Below are positions 31,980-40,664 of a stretch of 64,000 nt of DNA, in pieces. The notes beneath the pieces were generated by a model that did no database searches, was not told where the DNA came from, and saw only the letters and a list, made by a program, of their open reading frames with translations. This DNA comes from UBA1369 sp964571725 (GTDB lineage: Bacteria > Patescibacteriota > Gracilibacteria > UBA1369). The stretch lies in assembly GCA_964571725.1 (NCBI GenBank), contig CAZNDB010000001.1:372001-436000 (forward strand), read 5' to 3'. Every line of letters begins with the position of its first letter. Positions within the stretch are counted from its first letter, which is position 1. The position numbers were made by a program, and so were the translations under genes.

Positions 31980-34166
31980 TTATTTTCTTCTTTTTATCAG
32001 TACGCCGGCCAAAGCACTCACTCCCAGCAATCCCAATAGGCCCGGGCCCGTGTCGGATGTTCTTGCCGGGTACGGACCGCTGTATGCAGCCGGTTTAAGC
32101 TCATCCGGCAGAGTCAGAGGATTGGTCGGCCCTTGCGAAAGTACATTTTTTATTTCCAGCATGAAGGGAATTGCGCTGACTATTTCACTTTTAGCAGGAC
32201 TTTCCTGTAACTGTTCATCCATAGCCGTCACCGCGAAGAAATATTCTTTGCCGTTTTCCAGATTTGGTATGTACCAGGTGGTACTGGCGTCTTTGGTTAT
32301 AACCGAGTTGGTCAGTTCCTTTATGTTATCGCCGTAATACACCTTATAGGACTTAACCATTTTATCGTCTGTTGCGGCATCCCAAACCAGTGTTACGCGT
32401 TTATCGGAGCCATAGGCAATCAGTCCGCTAACCTGCGTGGGAGCTCCCGTAACCTGTGTCTGTTCGCCTCCGGTAGTCGTGGTGGTTGTGGTTGTGGTAG
32501 TTGTCGTTGTTTCAGACGCGGCAATCTCGATTGTTCCCCCTGCGGGATCCACGTTAACGGTAGCCTGATCCTCGTAAGTTTTTTCATTCTGCATCTCGTC
32601 CACCAGCAACACGCTCAATTTATAAACGCCCTCTTCGGCCGGAGCTTGTATTGTTCCGACATAAACGCTGGGATCATCAATACTGGCATTTAAAGCGATA
32701 ATGTCATAATTAAAAATCACAGCCGCCTGATTCAGGTTCTTTTCGCTGTAGATACTGACGTTGATCACTGATCCTGCGGTAATTCCCGTTGAAGGTTCAA
32801 TTTGAATATCATCCAGAGCTGGAGGGGTAGTGTCTATGGTTATTTCTACCTGGTCTGACGTACCCAATACCTCCAGAGAGAAAGTATCAACGGCAACCGC
32901 ATATAAGGTGTGTTTTCCTTCTGCCAAAGCAGGGGACTGAAAACTGAATTTTCCGGTTGTCCCTACGGGCACCATGCCAATTTCCTGATCATTATCATAA
33001 ATCTTTACATTGGCTCCGATTTTTGCGGTTCCCGATATGGTTTGTTCAGACTGGCTGTAGGTGCCGGGGGCCGGCGTAGTCAATACCGGTTTACTTTGCG
33101 TGGAAGTGCTTCCTGAACCGCCTGTAGTACCGACTATGACAGTCTCTTCGCCACTCTTAAACTTGTCCGTTAAATCGTTTACAATAATCTTATACGTACC
33201 GGTTTCCGCAAAACTCAAACCAAGATTAAACTGATGTTCTCCAAGATCATCAGATAAGAATTTATAGTTTGAAGGAAGCGTTACTCCCGAACTGTTATCA
33301 CCTTCTGCCGAGAAGCGTACCGATCCTGTATAATCCTGAACAGTCAGGCCTTCGCTGTCCACGGCTTTTATTTTAAAGGTTATATTTTCATTGGGCTTGA
33401 TTGTAGAAGGCAAGTCAACAAATTCAAAGCCGTCCAGCGGACCGAATTCCGCGGCATTGGCAACTTCCAGGAAATCACCACCTGCATCTGCCATATAAGA
33501 ACTTTCTGAAACAAATGAGAGTGAGGGTCTCATATCAAGAATTCTGTCTTCTCCCAGGTCCAAAGCAATTAAGTTTGAAATACCGGACGACTGGCTTGAT
33601 ATTTTGAATTCTGCCGTACCCAATGAGTCTGTGACAGCATATTCCGGCATTATCCGGTCGTCTGGACGGGAAGAAATCAGTTTTACGGATTTTCCAGCAA
33701 GTTCATTCAAAAACTGATCATTCAATACGACTTTAACTGTCGCATAATCGCTTCCATTAGCTTTGATTAAGTTTCTGTCAATGTCAATAAATGACCTTTC
33801 AGTACTAATTTCATCGGGCAGCACGTTAAATTGTGTTTTTAAAGTCCTGAATTCCTTATCTGGACCGAAAGCAGATAGTCCGTATGTACCAGCAACTTTT
33901 GTATGGTAGTTGTTGAGATCTATATTGGCCTCACCTGCGCCATTGGCCTTGGTTGTAACAGTCAGATTTAATCCGTCTGGTTTTTGTACCACAAAATTTA
34001 CCACTGAATCAGCGTCAAAATTACGGGCCCTCAGATAACCGTTCTGGCCGGCAATCGTATCGCTTCCAATGGCATAGGCATTGCTGCTGGCTGTGACAAT
34101 ATTGATCTGGGAAAATGCCAGGAATAATGCTATAAGTCTTATCAGGTCTTTTTTTACGGTAAACAT
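31980..34166 (-). CDS. large secreted surface protein with Ig-like and FN3 domains and a TGPG-type C-terminal anchor
   Basis: A 728-residue surface protein. A signal peptide (about 1-32) precedes several Ig-like/invasin-type beta modules (about 35-540). A run of 13 threonines follows (about 563-575), then a fibronectin type III domain (about 583-675: KRVTLVWDAATDD, YKVYYG). The C-terminus is TGPG (706-709), a hydrophobic helix and KRRK. This layout (short motif, helix, basic tail) resembles sortase or rhombosortase-like sorting signals, but the motif is not LPXTG. The protein may contribute to adhesion. It has its own extended -10 promoter. Confidence 0.8.
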   Translation of the reverse strand: MFTVKKDLIRLIALFLAFSQINIVTASSNAYAIGSDTIAGQNGYLRARNFDADSVVNFVVQKPDGLNLTVTTKANGAGEANIDLNNYHTKVAGTYGLSAFGPDKEFRTLKTQFNVLPDEISTERSFIDIDRNLIKANGSDYATVKVVLNDQFLNELAGKSVKLISSRPDDRIMPEYAVTDSLGTAEFKISSQSSGISNLIALDLGEDRILDMRPSLSFVSESSYMADAGGDFLEVANAAEFGPLDGFEFVDLPSTIKPNENITFKIKAVDSEGLTVQDYTGSVRFSAEGDNSSGVTLPSNYKFLSDDLGEHQFNLGLSFAETGTYKIIVNDLTDKFKSGEETVIVGTTGGSGSTSTQSKPVLTTPAPGTYSQSEQTISGTAKIGANVKIYDNDQEIGMVPVGTTGKFSFQSPALAEGKHTLYAVAVDTFSLEVLGTSDQVEITIDTTPPALDDIQIEPSTGITAGSVINVSIYSEKNLNQAAVIFNYDIIALNASIDDPSVYVGTIQAPAEEGVYKLSVLLVDEMQNEKTYEDQATVNVDPAGGTIEIAASETTTTTTTTTTTTTGGEQTQVTGAPTQVSGLIAYGSDKRVTLVWDAATDDKMVKSYKVYYGDNIKELTNSVITKDASTTWYIPNLENGKEYFFAVTAMDEQLQESPAKSEIVSAIPFMLEIKNVLSQGPTNPLTLPDELKPAAYSGPYPARTSDTGPGLLGLLGVSALAGVLIKRRK
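32472..32510 (-). repeat. threonine-codon repeat tract
   Basis: Thirteen consecutive ACN codons encode poly-Thr in the surface protein linker. The near-tandem trinucleotides could slip and change linker length. Confidence 0.7.
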
Positions 34167-34195
34167 ATTTTTTATGTTTATTTTTAAATCCTTAT

Positions 34196-34204
34196 ATTAT
34201 ATCA
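34196..34204 (-). promoter_or_regulatory. extended -10 promoter of the surface protein gene
   Basis: Minus strand TGATATAAT (extended -10, consensus hexamer), about 30 bases before the ATG at 34166. Confidence 0.5.
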
Positions 34205-34241
34205 TACAAAAGCGTGAAATTCAATTCTCTAAGCCAAATTC

Positions 34242-35012
34242 ATGGATAAAACCAGGTTAAAAACGCTTTTTCTGGGCGGCTTCTTTTTTTTAATATGTCT
34301 TTTAATCAGCCTTTTCTCTTTATTAAGCCAATCTCTAGCCGTTTTAATGGATGCCGGCATTAGCTCGGAAATCCTTTATCTAACTTTGATTCTGCCCTTT
34401 ATCGGGCTTTTTCTGGCAATTTCCAGAATTATTGTCGGCGTGAACCTGCCCAATACTTTCGTTCCGCTAACCATAGTACTGACCTCTTTCATCATTGGTC
34501 CTGCCATTACATTTGAGCTGATGATAATCAGCCTGGTTCTAGGCTATCTCTGTAAATTCCTTATTAGCGAATTCCGGCTTCATTTTGCCGTAAAAATATC
34601 TGTAATAATCAGTCTGCTCTCGATCGGGCTGATCCTGGCTTTTCCACTTCTCAAACAGGACCAGATTTTTAACTCCGGAAACGGACATATGGTTGTAATA
34701 TACGGAATTTTGATCATTTCTCTGATTAATGAGAAATACATTACGTTCAAGCTGTCCAAATCCAACATAGTGAACGATCTTAAAAACAGCTTCAACACTT
34801 TCCTTTTCGCACTATTTTCCTATCTTATCCTGGGGGGGAAACTGATAATTAATGGACAAACGTATCAATTGGCCCATCTGAAGGATTTTATTCAGGCTTT
34901 TCCGGAAAGCGTATTTTGGGCTTTGTTTCTAACAATTATTATCGGTAGATATACCGGACTGAGATTGAGTGAAATCATCAGATTTCGTAAGCTTATCTTT
35001 AAAAATAATTAA
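34242..35012 (+). CDS. 7TM protein of the ATP-grasp/inactive-transglutaminase system
   Basis: A 256-residue protein with about seven membrane helices and no soluble N-terminal domain. The VNLPNTFVPLTIVL segment and the closing GRYTGLRLSEIIRFR match the 7TM_transglut family, a domain usually fused to an inactive transglutaminase and encoded beside a RimK-like ATP-grasp ligase. Here the transglutaminase part is missing. Its stop overlaps the next start by one base (TAATG), so the two are coupled. In known examples the membrane protein may present or export the peptide-modified product, but this is not proven. Confidence 0.82.
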   Translation: MDKTRLKTLFLGGFFFLICLLISLFSLLSQSLAVLMDAGISSEILYLTLILPFIGLFLAISRIIVGVNLPNTFVPLTIVLTSFIIGPAITFELMIISLVLGYLCKFLISEFRLHFAVKISVIISLLSIGLILAFPLLKQDQIFNSGNGHMVVIYGILIISLINEKYITFKLSKSNIVNDLKNSFNTFLFALFSYLILGGKLIINGQTYQLAHLKDFIQAFPESVFWALFLTIIIGRYTGLRLSEIIRFRKLIFKNN

Positions 35013-37378
35013 TGGGCATCTTTAACAAGGGAATTTTAGGCATAAACGCCAGAAATCTTCTCTACATATCCCCGTTTAATCAGGAAATCAGTGTAGAAAT
35101 TGCCGATGATAAACTTAAAACCAAAGCCTTCCTTTCCGCAAGGGGCATTCCTGTACCCAAATTATTGGCCACCGTCAGCAATCGCGCTGAGCTCTCCAAG
35201 TTTAATTTTGCCAAATTGGGGGCCGAATTTGTCTTGAAACCTAACCTGGGATTTGGTGGACAGGGAATAATTCCAATCTATAGAAAGATAAACCAGTCGT
35301 ATGTTGGACCGAAAAATCAGCAATATGAACGTGAAGACCTGCTAAACCACATTAAAGACATCCTCAACGGTCAATTTTCCGTTACGGACAAACCTGACAA
35401 GGCTTTTTTTGAAAAATTAATTGTTTCTGACGATATAGTTGGCATGTATTCCTCCGGCGGACTTCCCGACATCAGAATAATTGTTCACAATCTTGTTCCC
35501 GTAATGGCCATGCTTCGCATCCCCACCATGGAATCGGAGGGAAAAGCCAATTTACATCTGGGAGCAATCGGTGCCGGAATAGATCTGGCCAAAGGGGAAA
35601 TTACCCATTTGATACATAAAGGTAAAATAGTCAAAGAAATTCCCGATAAAGGCCCGATTAAAGGACTTAAAATCCCGTTCTGGGATGACATACTCCGGAT
35701 TGCCTGTCAGTCTCAATTAGCCAGTAATTTGGGGTATATGGGGGCCGACATTGCCTTGGACAAGCAACAGGGACCGGTATTATTGGAAATTAACGCCAGA
35801 GCGGGGCTGGGAATACAGATTGCCAATCTGGCCCCCCTGAGAAAAAGACTGGAAAAACTAGAGGGTGTGGAAGTTAAAACAGTGGACAAAGGAGTCCGGA
35901 TCGCAAAAGACATGTTCGGATATTCCATTGAAAAAAACATTAAATCCATATCGGGCAAAAAAGTTATTGGGATTTATGAGAAAATAACCTTTTTCCCCTC
36001 CAGTGGGCCCGTTTCAAGCATCGGCTTCATCAACACCTCCCGTCGCAAGAGTTATATTGGCCCCGATCTCGCCAAAACTCTCGGCCTGATAGCATCCAAA
36101 AAACAAAAAAACCTGGAAACGTTGAAGTTCAGACTAAAATTCAAAATTGGCGAAAAAAAACTCACCTCCATTTTCAAAATTGATAAAAATCTTAGAAAAA
36201 AATACCAGGTAATTCTTGGAAATAAGGACCTGGGCGGCCAATTCCTGATCGATACTTCAATCAACAATTTGATTGAAGAGAAACAAAAAGGAGAAACAAA
36301 AAAGATATTTATTACCAATTACGACCCGCTTGAGACCGACCGGCAAATCTGTAAAGTCAGCAGCCAAATGAAGTTTTTGAGCTACTTTAGACCGGTAAAT
36401 TTTCATGAAGAGGCTAAAAAGTTTCTTGATGACAAAAGCTATAATCCCAATTTCCGCTATAAAGAAAATGATGATGAACTGGAAGACCTGGAGAGACAGA
36501 TCAACCGTATAAAATATGATGACACCGATTTGGGGCGGCTGTTTAATAAAAAAATAATTGAACTCAAAACTTATCTGGATCTGATCCGTGTCAGGGGAAG
36601 TTCTGAATTTACTCAACAGTCCGCGCTTATATTCGGGACAACCAGCGAGCAGGACATAGAAGAAATAAAAAACCTGCAGATCCCGGTTTCAGCACAAAAC
36701 AATAAACACAAAATCTCATCATTGGAGCTTAAGGAAATTTTCGAAAAAAAACTCTCTGAATACGGTCTACACGACTGGAGAGTTATTCTAAAAAAACACT
36801 TGCTGACCAAGTGCGTAGTAAATCGAAACAAGAAAATTTTGATAAAAAACAACGTATCGTTCAGTTCCTCGCGCGTACTGGAACTAATTATTCATGAAAT
36901 AGACACCCATTTGCTCACCAGCGAAAACGGCGGCCGTCAAAAATATAAACTTTTTAACTATGGTTTCGCCAATTATCTGGAAACGCAGGAGGGCCTTGCC
37001 ATGCATAATGAAGTCAGTCAGGGGCATATCCACAGTGAAGAAATTCATAAGAATATACTTACTGAATCAATTTATCATGCCCAGAAAATGTCGCTTGCCG
37101 AGCTCTACCACAGCATAAAGGCAAAAAAACTCACTGAAAAAAGCGCAATTGATATTTGTTTCAGGGTAAAAAGGGGAATTGGCGACACTTCGCAACCCGG
37201 AGCCTTTACCAAAGATTACATCTATTTCAGCGGCAGGAAAAAAATCAAAAACTTCATCAGCTCAGGTGGCAATTTATCCGATCTGTATCATGGTAAATAC
37301 AGCCTGGACGATCTCGAATACATTAAAAATATCAGCGCTTTCAAAGTCCCTCCTTTTTTACCCGACTGGTTGAAATGA
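35012..37378 (+). CDS. ATP-grasp ligase / retropepsin-like / DUF1704 metallopeptidase fusion
   Basis: A 788-residue fusion. Residues 1-290 are a RimK-related ATP-grasp domain: LKPNLGFGGQGI (75-86, ATP loop) and E259/N261 in LEINARAG (metal binding). Residues about 315-415 resemble the RimB-type retropepsin domain (VILGNKDLGGQFLID at 400-414), but the catalytic DTG position reads N341-T342-S343, so it is probably inactive. Residues about 480-788 are a DUF1704 (QEGLA/MATCAP-like) metallopeptidase with HEIDTH (628-633), QEGLA (659-663) and DTSQPGAFTKD. It may build and trim a peptide tag. The substrate is unknown. It is coupled to the 7TM gene; its end overlaps convergent queA by 38 bases. Confidence 0.85.
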   Translation: MGIFNKGILGINARNLLYISPFNQEISVEIADDKLKTKAFLSARGIPVPKLLATVSNRAELSKFNFAKLGAEFVLKPNLGFGGQGIIPIYRKINQSYVGPKNQQYEREDLLNHIKDILNGQFSVTDKPDKAFFEKLIVSDDIVGMYSSGGLPDIRIIVHNLVPVMAMLRIPTMESEGKANLHLGAIGAGIDLAKGEITHLIHKGKIVKEIPDKGPIKGLKIPFWDDILRIACQSQLASNLGYMGADIALDKQQGPVLLEINARAGLGIQIANLAPLRKRLEKLEGVEVKTVDKGVRIAKDMFGYSIEKNIKSISGKKVIGIYEKITFFPSSGPVSSIGFINTSRRKSYIGPDLAKTLGLIASKKQKNLETLKFRLKFKIGEKKLTSIFKIDKNLRKKYQVILGNKDLGGQFLIDTSINNLIEEKQKGETKKIFITNYDPLETDRQICKVSSQMKFLSYFRPVNFHEEAKKFLDDKSYNPNFRYKENDDELEDLERQINRIKYDDTDLGRLFNKKIIELKTYLDLIRVRGSSEFTQQSALIFGTTSEQDIEEIKNLQIPVSAQNNKHKISSLELKEIFEKKLSEYGLHDWRVILKKHLLTKCVVNRNKKILIKNNVSFSSSRVLELIIHEIDTHLLTSENGGRQKYKLFNYGFANYLETQEGLAMHNEVSQGHIHSEEIHKNILTESIYHAQKMSLAELYHSIKAKKLTEKSAIDICFRVKRGIGDTSQPGAFTKDYIYFSGRKKIKNFISSGGNLSDLYHGKYSLDDLEYIKNISAFKVPPFLPDWLK

Positions 37379-38384
37379 TCAGCATCCCGTCTCCGAATGA
37401 GTAAAACCGCATTCTGAGCTTTTTGGCGTATTCATAAAGACGGATTGTTTTTGAATGGCCAATTAAAGCGGAAACAAGCATTAACAGAGTGCTTTTGGGT
37501 AAATGGAAATTTGTAATCAGCGAATCAACCGCCTTCCATTGATATCCCGGTTTAATAAAAATCCTTGTTGAATAACGGCCGGGTACAAATCTGCCAAATT
37601 TCCCCATATTATCCTCCAACACTCTTACGGTTGTAGTTCCGACAACTATAAACCGCTTCCCCTGGCTTTTATAATTATTCAGCCGTTCTGCGGTAAAATA
37701 ATCCAATTCATAGGATTCCTCGTGCATTTTATGTTCCCGACTGTCTTTGGTTTTAAAAGGCAAAAAAGTCCCCAATCCCACGTGTAAAGTAACAAATTCC
37801 ATTTTCACTCCTTTGGACCTGATCCTCTCAATCAGCTGTGTGGTAAAATGTAGACCTGCAGTGGGAGCTGCAACGCTGCCCTCCGTATGTGAAAAAACGG
37901 TATTATAGTCTTCCTGTCTGTAATTTTTACCCGAAATATAAGGAGGTACCGGCATTTCCCCGTAATTCCGTAAAAATTTCAATAATTCATCCCTGTTCAG
38001 GTTCGTTTCCATGAATCTGAATCCGTCTTTATCTACGCTTTTTACTTGAAAAACCGCCGAATTAAACTTGAATGTATTGCCTGCCTTAAAACGTTTTCCG
38101 GGCTTGACCAAACATTTCCAAACATCATGTAATTGCTCCAAAAAAAGAATCTCGTTTTTTTTGCCCTGGTCGGTAAAAATCAGGCGCGCCGGAATAACTT
38201 TTGAATTATTAAATATCAGCACGTCATTACTGTCCAAATACTTGGGTAAATCGAAAAAATGGGCCAGCTCTGTTTGTTCAGTATCCTTATTAAATATCAG
38301 CAATTTAGCCTGATCGCGCGGTTCAGCAGGGGAGTCAGCAATCAGTTTTTTGGGAAGCTCGTAATCAAATTTGTTAACCAGCAT
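37341..38384 (-). CDS. queA: S-adenosylmethionine:tRNA ribosyltransferase-isomerase QueA
   Basis: QueA makes epoxyqueuosine in the wobble position of GUN tRNAs. About 347 residues from ATG 38384; the frame is open upstream, but MLVNKFDYELPKKLIA is the normal QueA start. Family motifs include AEPRDQAKLL, the VAAPTAGLHFT and HVGLGTF segments and the C-terminal NFHLPKSTLLMLVSA. Tgt is not in the window. The gene ends inside the convergent ATP-grasp fusion gene. Confidence 0.95.
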   Translation of the reverse strand: MLVNKFDYELPKKLIADSPAEPRDQAKLLIFNKDTEQTELAHFFDLPKYLDSNDVLIFNNSKVIPARLIFTDQGKKNEILFLEQLHDVWKCLVKPGKRFKAGNTFKFNSAVFQVKSVDKDGFRFMETNLNRDELLKFLRNYGEMPVPPYISGKNYRQEDYNTVFSHTEGSVAAPTAGLHFTTQLIERIRSKGVKMEFVTLHVGLGTFLPFKTKDSREHKMHEESYELDYFTAERLNNYKSQGKRFIVVGTTTVRVLEDNMGKFGRFVPGRYSTRIFIKPGYQWKAVDSLITNFHLPKSTLLMLVSALIGHSKTIRLYEYAKKLRMRFYSFGDGMLIISTSRVKKEGL

Positions 38385-38429
38385 AATTCGCAATAAATTA
38401 TGCCTATTGTGTAGCAATTTAAAAATAAA

Positions 38430-39590
38430 TCAACCATTTTCGGGCTCAACGTTCCAGCGTTCCTGTTTCTGGTCAATGATCGCCTTTCCCTCACTTCCTT
38501 CAGCCAGTTTCTTGACCACAACCAGCGTAACGTCATCATCCTGGACGTGCTCTTCCACATACTTGGAAAAGTCTTTGGCGATATTTTGAATGATTGTGAC
38601 GGCATCGTTATTACCGGCATAAAGCAAAACCATTTCCTTTAATCTATCCAGGCCGAACATTTCACCGTTCATGTTCCTGGCTTCGGTAATTCCATCCGTG
38701 TATAGAACAATTACGTCGTCTTTTTGCAAAGCCAAATCCCTTTCTTTTATAATTTTGCTGTTATCTGCTACCATGCCAAGTGCTATACCACCGCTGGGCA
38801 ACACTTCCACCGTTGACGTTTGCGCCCTGTACACCAGTATATATTCATGTCCACAACCGACGTAGGTCATTTTCTTGGTCATGCCGTTCCATTTCAGCAT
38901 CAACATACTCATAAACATTGTAGACCTGATTTTCGTTTTCAATCTTCTGTTGGTCTGTACGACTATATCAAAAGCCGTGTCATACAATTCCGCGAATGCG
39001 TTGATAAGTGTATTTACCATGGTCATAACAATTGCAGCCGGAATACCATGTCCTGTCACGTCTCCAATGTAAAAATAAGTTGAATTTCCTACTTTTATAA
39101 AATCCAGATTATCTCCTCCCAGCTCTTCTGCTGAACGGTTTTTTACTGCTATATCAAATCCTTCTATGGTAGGTGCTTTGATGGGTATAAGCTCTTTTTG
39201 CAGCTGTCCTGCCACAACCAGTTCACCGGTTAATTTCTTACTTTGGGTCAACTCATCGGTGACCTTTTCCAGGCTGGAAGTGACTTCATTAAAAAAATGA
39301 GCGTAGATCCCCAGCTCGTCAGTTCTTTTCGTATAGATTTTTTTGTATTTTCTCCCGGTTAAAACCGCTTTTATCTGATCCAGAATTATCTTTATAGGTC
39401 TGACGATATCGATATAATAAATTATTATCGCTATCACAAACACCAGGCTGGACAGAATTGCCAGATCCTTCCAGGTAAAAGTGTCAATCTTCAAAAAGTA
39501 CGCAACAGAAAACATTCCAGCACATATCAAAACTACCCCGGAAATTAAATGCAGGTAGATCTTTTTTGATATTGTACTCCTAATTAACAT
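38430..39590 (-). CDS. membrane SpoIIE/RsbU-type PP2C phosphatase
   Basis: A 386-residue membrane phosphatase. Two helices (about 10-60) and a HAMP-like segment precede a PP2C SpoIIE domain from about 130. Metal-binding motifs are GGDNLD, GDVTGHG, YTDGITEA and QDDDVTLVVV. RsbU/SpoIIE enzymes dephosphorylate STAS antagonists and so switch on a sigma factor or other target. The upstream STAS gene overlaps its start by 11 bases, and RsbW-like and STAS genes lie at 42447-43422. The sensory input is probably across the membrane. Confidence 0.9.
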   Translation of the reverse strand: MLIRSTISKKIYLHLISGVVLICAGMFSVAYFLKIDTFTWKDLAILSSLVFVIAIIIYYIDIVRPIKIILDQIKAVLTGRKYKKIYTKRTDELGIYAHFFNEVTSSLEKVTDELTQSKKLTGELVVAGQLQKELIPIKAPTIEGFDIAVKNRSAEELGGDNLDFIKVGNSTYFYIGDVTGHGIPAAIVMTMVNTLINAFAELYDTAFDIVVQTNRRLKTKIRSTMFMSMLMLKWNGMTKKMTYVGCGHEYILVYRAQTSTVEVLPSGGIALGMVADNSKIIKERDLALQKDDVIVLYTDGITEARNMNGEMFGLDRLKEMVLLYAGNNDAVTIIQNIAKDFSKYVEEHVQDDDVTLVVVKKLAEGSEGKAIIDQKQERWNVEPENG

Positions 39591-39948
39591 TGGTCAGTTT
39601 CTTGCTTAAAAACTCATCCAAATCCTTGTAATAAGAGACAGTCTCCAGCAAACCGATTACCTCCAGAACATCGATAACATTTTTCTTGGCTCTGATCAAA
39701 ACCAATTGCTGGTTTTTGCCCAACAAAGTCTCATTAATCTGCAACATCAAACCGATGCTTTCACTGTTTATGTATTCCAAAGCGGTAAAATCAAATATCA
39801 AAAATTGTTTGTCGAAAGCGTTAACCGCCTCCAATATTTCCTTTCTCCGCTCCGCCAATCCGTAAGAATCAAGATTGCCGATAAACTCAATAATCCAGTA
39901 TTTGGGATTATCTTTGTTAATTCGAATATTTAGAATACTTTCTAACAT
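39580..39948 (-). CDS. STAS domain anti-anti-sigma-type protein (copy 1)
   Basis: A 122-residue STAS-domain protein. The phosphorylatable site region is YINSESIGLML, where Ser/Thr in RsbV/SpoIIAA is the kinase target. It overlaps the SpoIIE-type phosphatase gene by 11 bases, forming a classic antagonist-phosphatase pair. It is followed by queA on the same strand. A paralogous STAS gene is at 43051. Confidence 0.9.
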   Translation of the reverse strand: MLESILNIRINKDNPKYWIIEFIGNLDSYGLAERRKEILEAVNAFDKQFLIFDFTALEYINSESIGLMLQINETLLGKNQQLVLIRAKKNVIDVLEVIGLLETVSYYKDLDEFLSKKLTNVN

Positions 39949-39971
39949 TTGTTTTTTATTAAATTCTTTTT

Positions 39972-39980
39972 ATTTTAACA
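39972..39980 (-). promoter_or_regulatory. extended -10 promoter of the STAS-SpoIIE unit
   Basis: Minus strand TGTTAAAAT (TGn plus TAAAAT), about 24 bases before the STAS start at 39948, just downstream of the tsf terminator. Confidence 0.45.
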
Positions 39981-40005
39981 CATAAAACATAGTTTGAAAA
40001 GAACA

Positions 40006-40035
40006 TAAAAATCCCCCCTGTTGTTCCAGGGGGGA
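40006..40035 (-). terminator. strong intrinsic terminator after tsf
   Basis: An 8-bp CAGGGGGG/CCCCCCTG stem with a 6-base loop is followed on the minus strand by ATTTTTA. On the plus strand it is also followed by a T-run, so it could work in both directions. Confidence 0.88.
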
Positions 40036-40049
40036 CTTAAATTTTTTAT

Positions 40050-40637
40050 TTAAACTTCATATCTGGTGAATCTGACTACTTTTATATTCTCTCCCAGTTT
40101 GGTGATATATTCCTTTATCAAGGCTTCAATATCTTTTTCAGGGTCCTTTATAAAAGCCTGCTTCAAAAGTGAAAATTCTTCTCTGGCCTTCTTTTCTTTG
40201 TTTGTAAGTATCATTTCAATTTTGTCCTCAGGCTTTCCCTCATTCTTCAGCTGTTCTCTCCAGATTTCCTTTTCCTTTTCGATAAAGGCAGAATCAATTT
40301 CATCCGGACTGATTGACTTGGGGTTTGATGCTACTACCTGCATGGCAATATCGTTTGCCAGTTCTACAAATAATTCATTTTTAGCAACAAAATCTGTTTC
40401 ACAAGCCAATTGTACCAATGAACCCACCTTACGGTTGGTATGAATATATGAAATTACAACTCCCTGGCTGGTAGTTCTGACTGATTTTTCTTCCGCCTTG
40501 GCTTCACCCTTTTTTCTTAACTCGTCAACTGCTTTTTGATAATCACCATTATTTGCCTCCAAAGCTTTTTTACAAGCCATCATTGAGGCACCTGTAGCTT
40601 CACGAAGCATTTTTACATCTTCAACAGAGATTCCCAT
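40050..40637 (-). CDS. tsf: elongation factor Ts
   Basis: EF-Ts exchanges GDP for GTP on EF-Tu. The 195-residue protein has an N-terminal UBA-like domain (LREATGASMMACKKAL) and the TDFV core motif (CETDFVAKNELF), then a shortened C-terminal domain. It is shorter than the Escherichia coli protein (about 280), as in many bacteria with a single dimerization subdomain. It normally follows rpsB directly; here a membrane-protein gene separates them. Confidence 0.96.
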   Translation of the reverse strand: MGISVEDVKMLREATGASMMACKKALEANNGDYQKAVDELRKKGEAKAEEKSVRTTSQGVVISYIHTNRKVGSLVQLACETDFVAKNELFVELANDIAMQVVASNPKSISPDEIDSAFIEKEKEIWREQLKNEGKPEDKIEMILTNKEKKAREEFSLLKQAFIKDPEKDIEALIKEYITKLGENIKVVRFTRYEV

Positions 40638-40664
40638 CGTAAGAATAAATTATAAAATAAGTCT

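Noticed and set aside
38385..38417. TTG-started extension of queA
   Set aside because: Known QueA proteins begin at MLVNKFDYELP-like sequence, matching ATG 38384.
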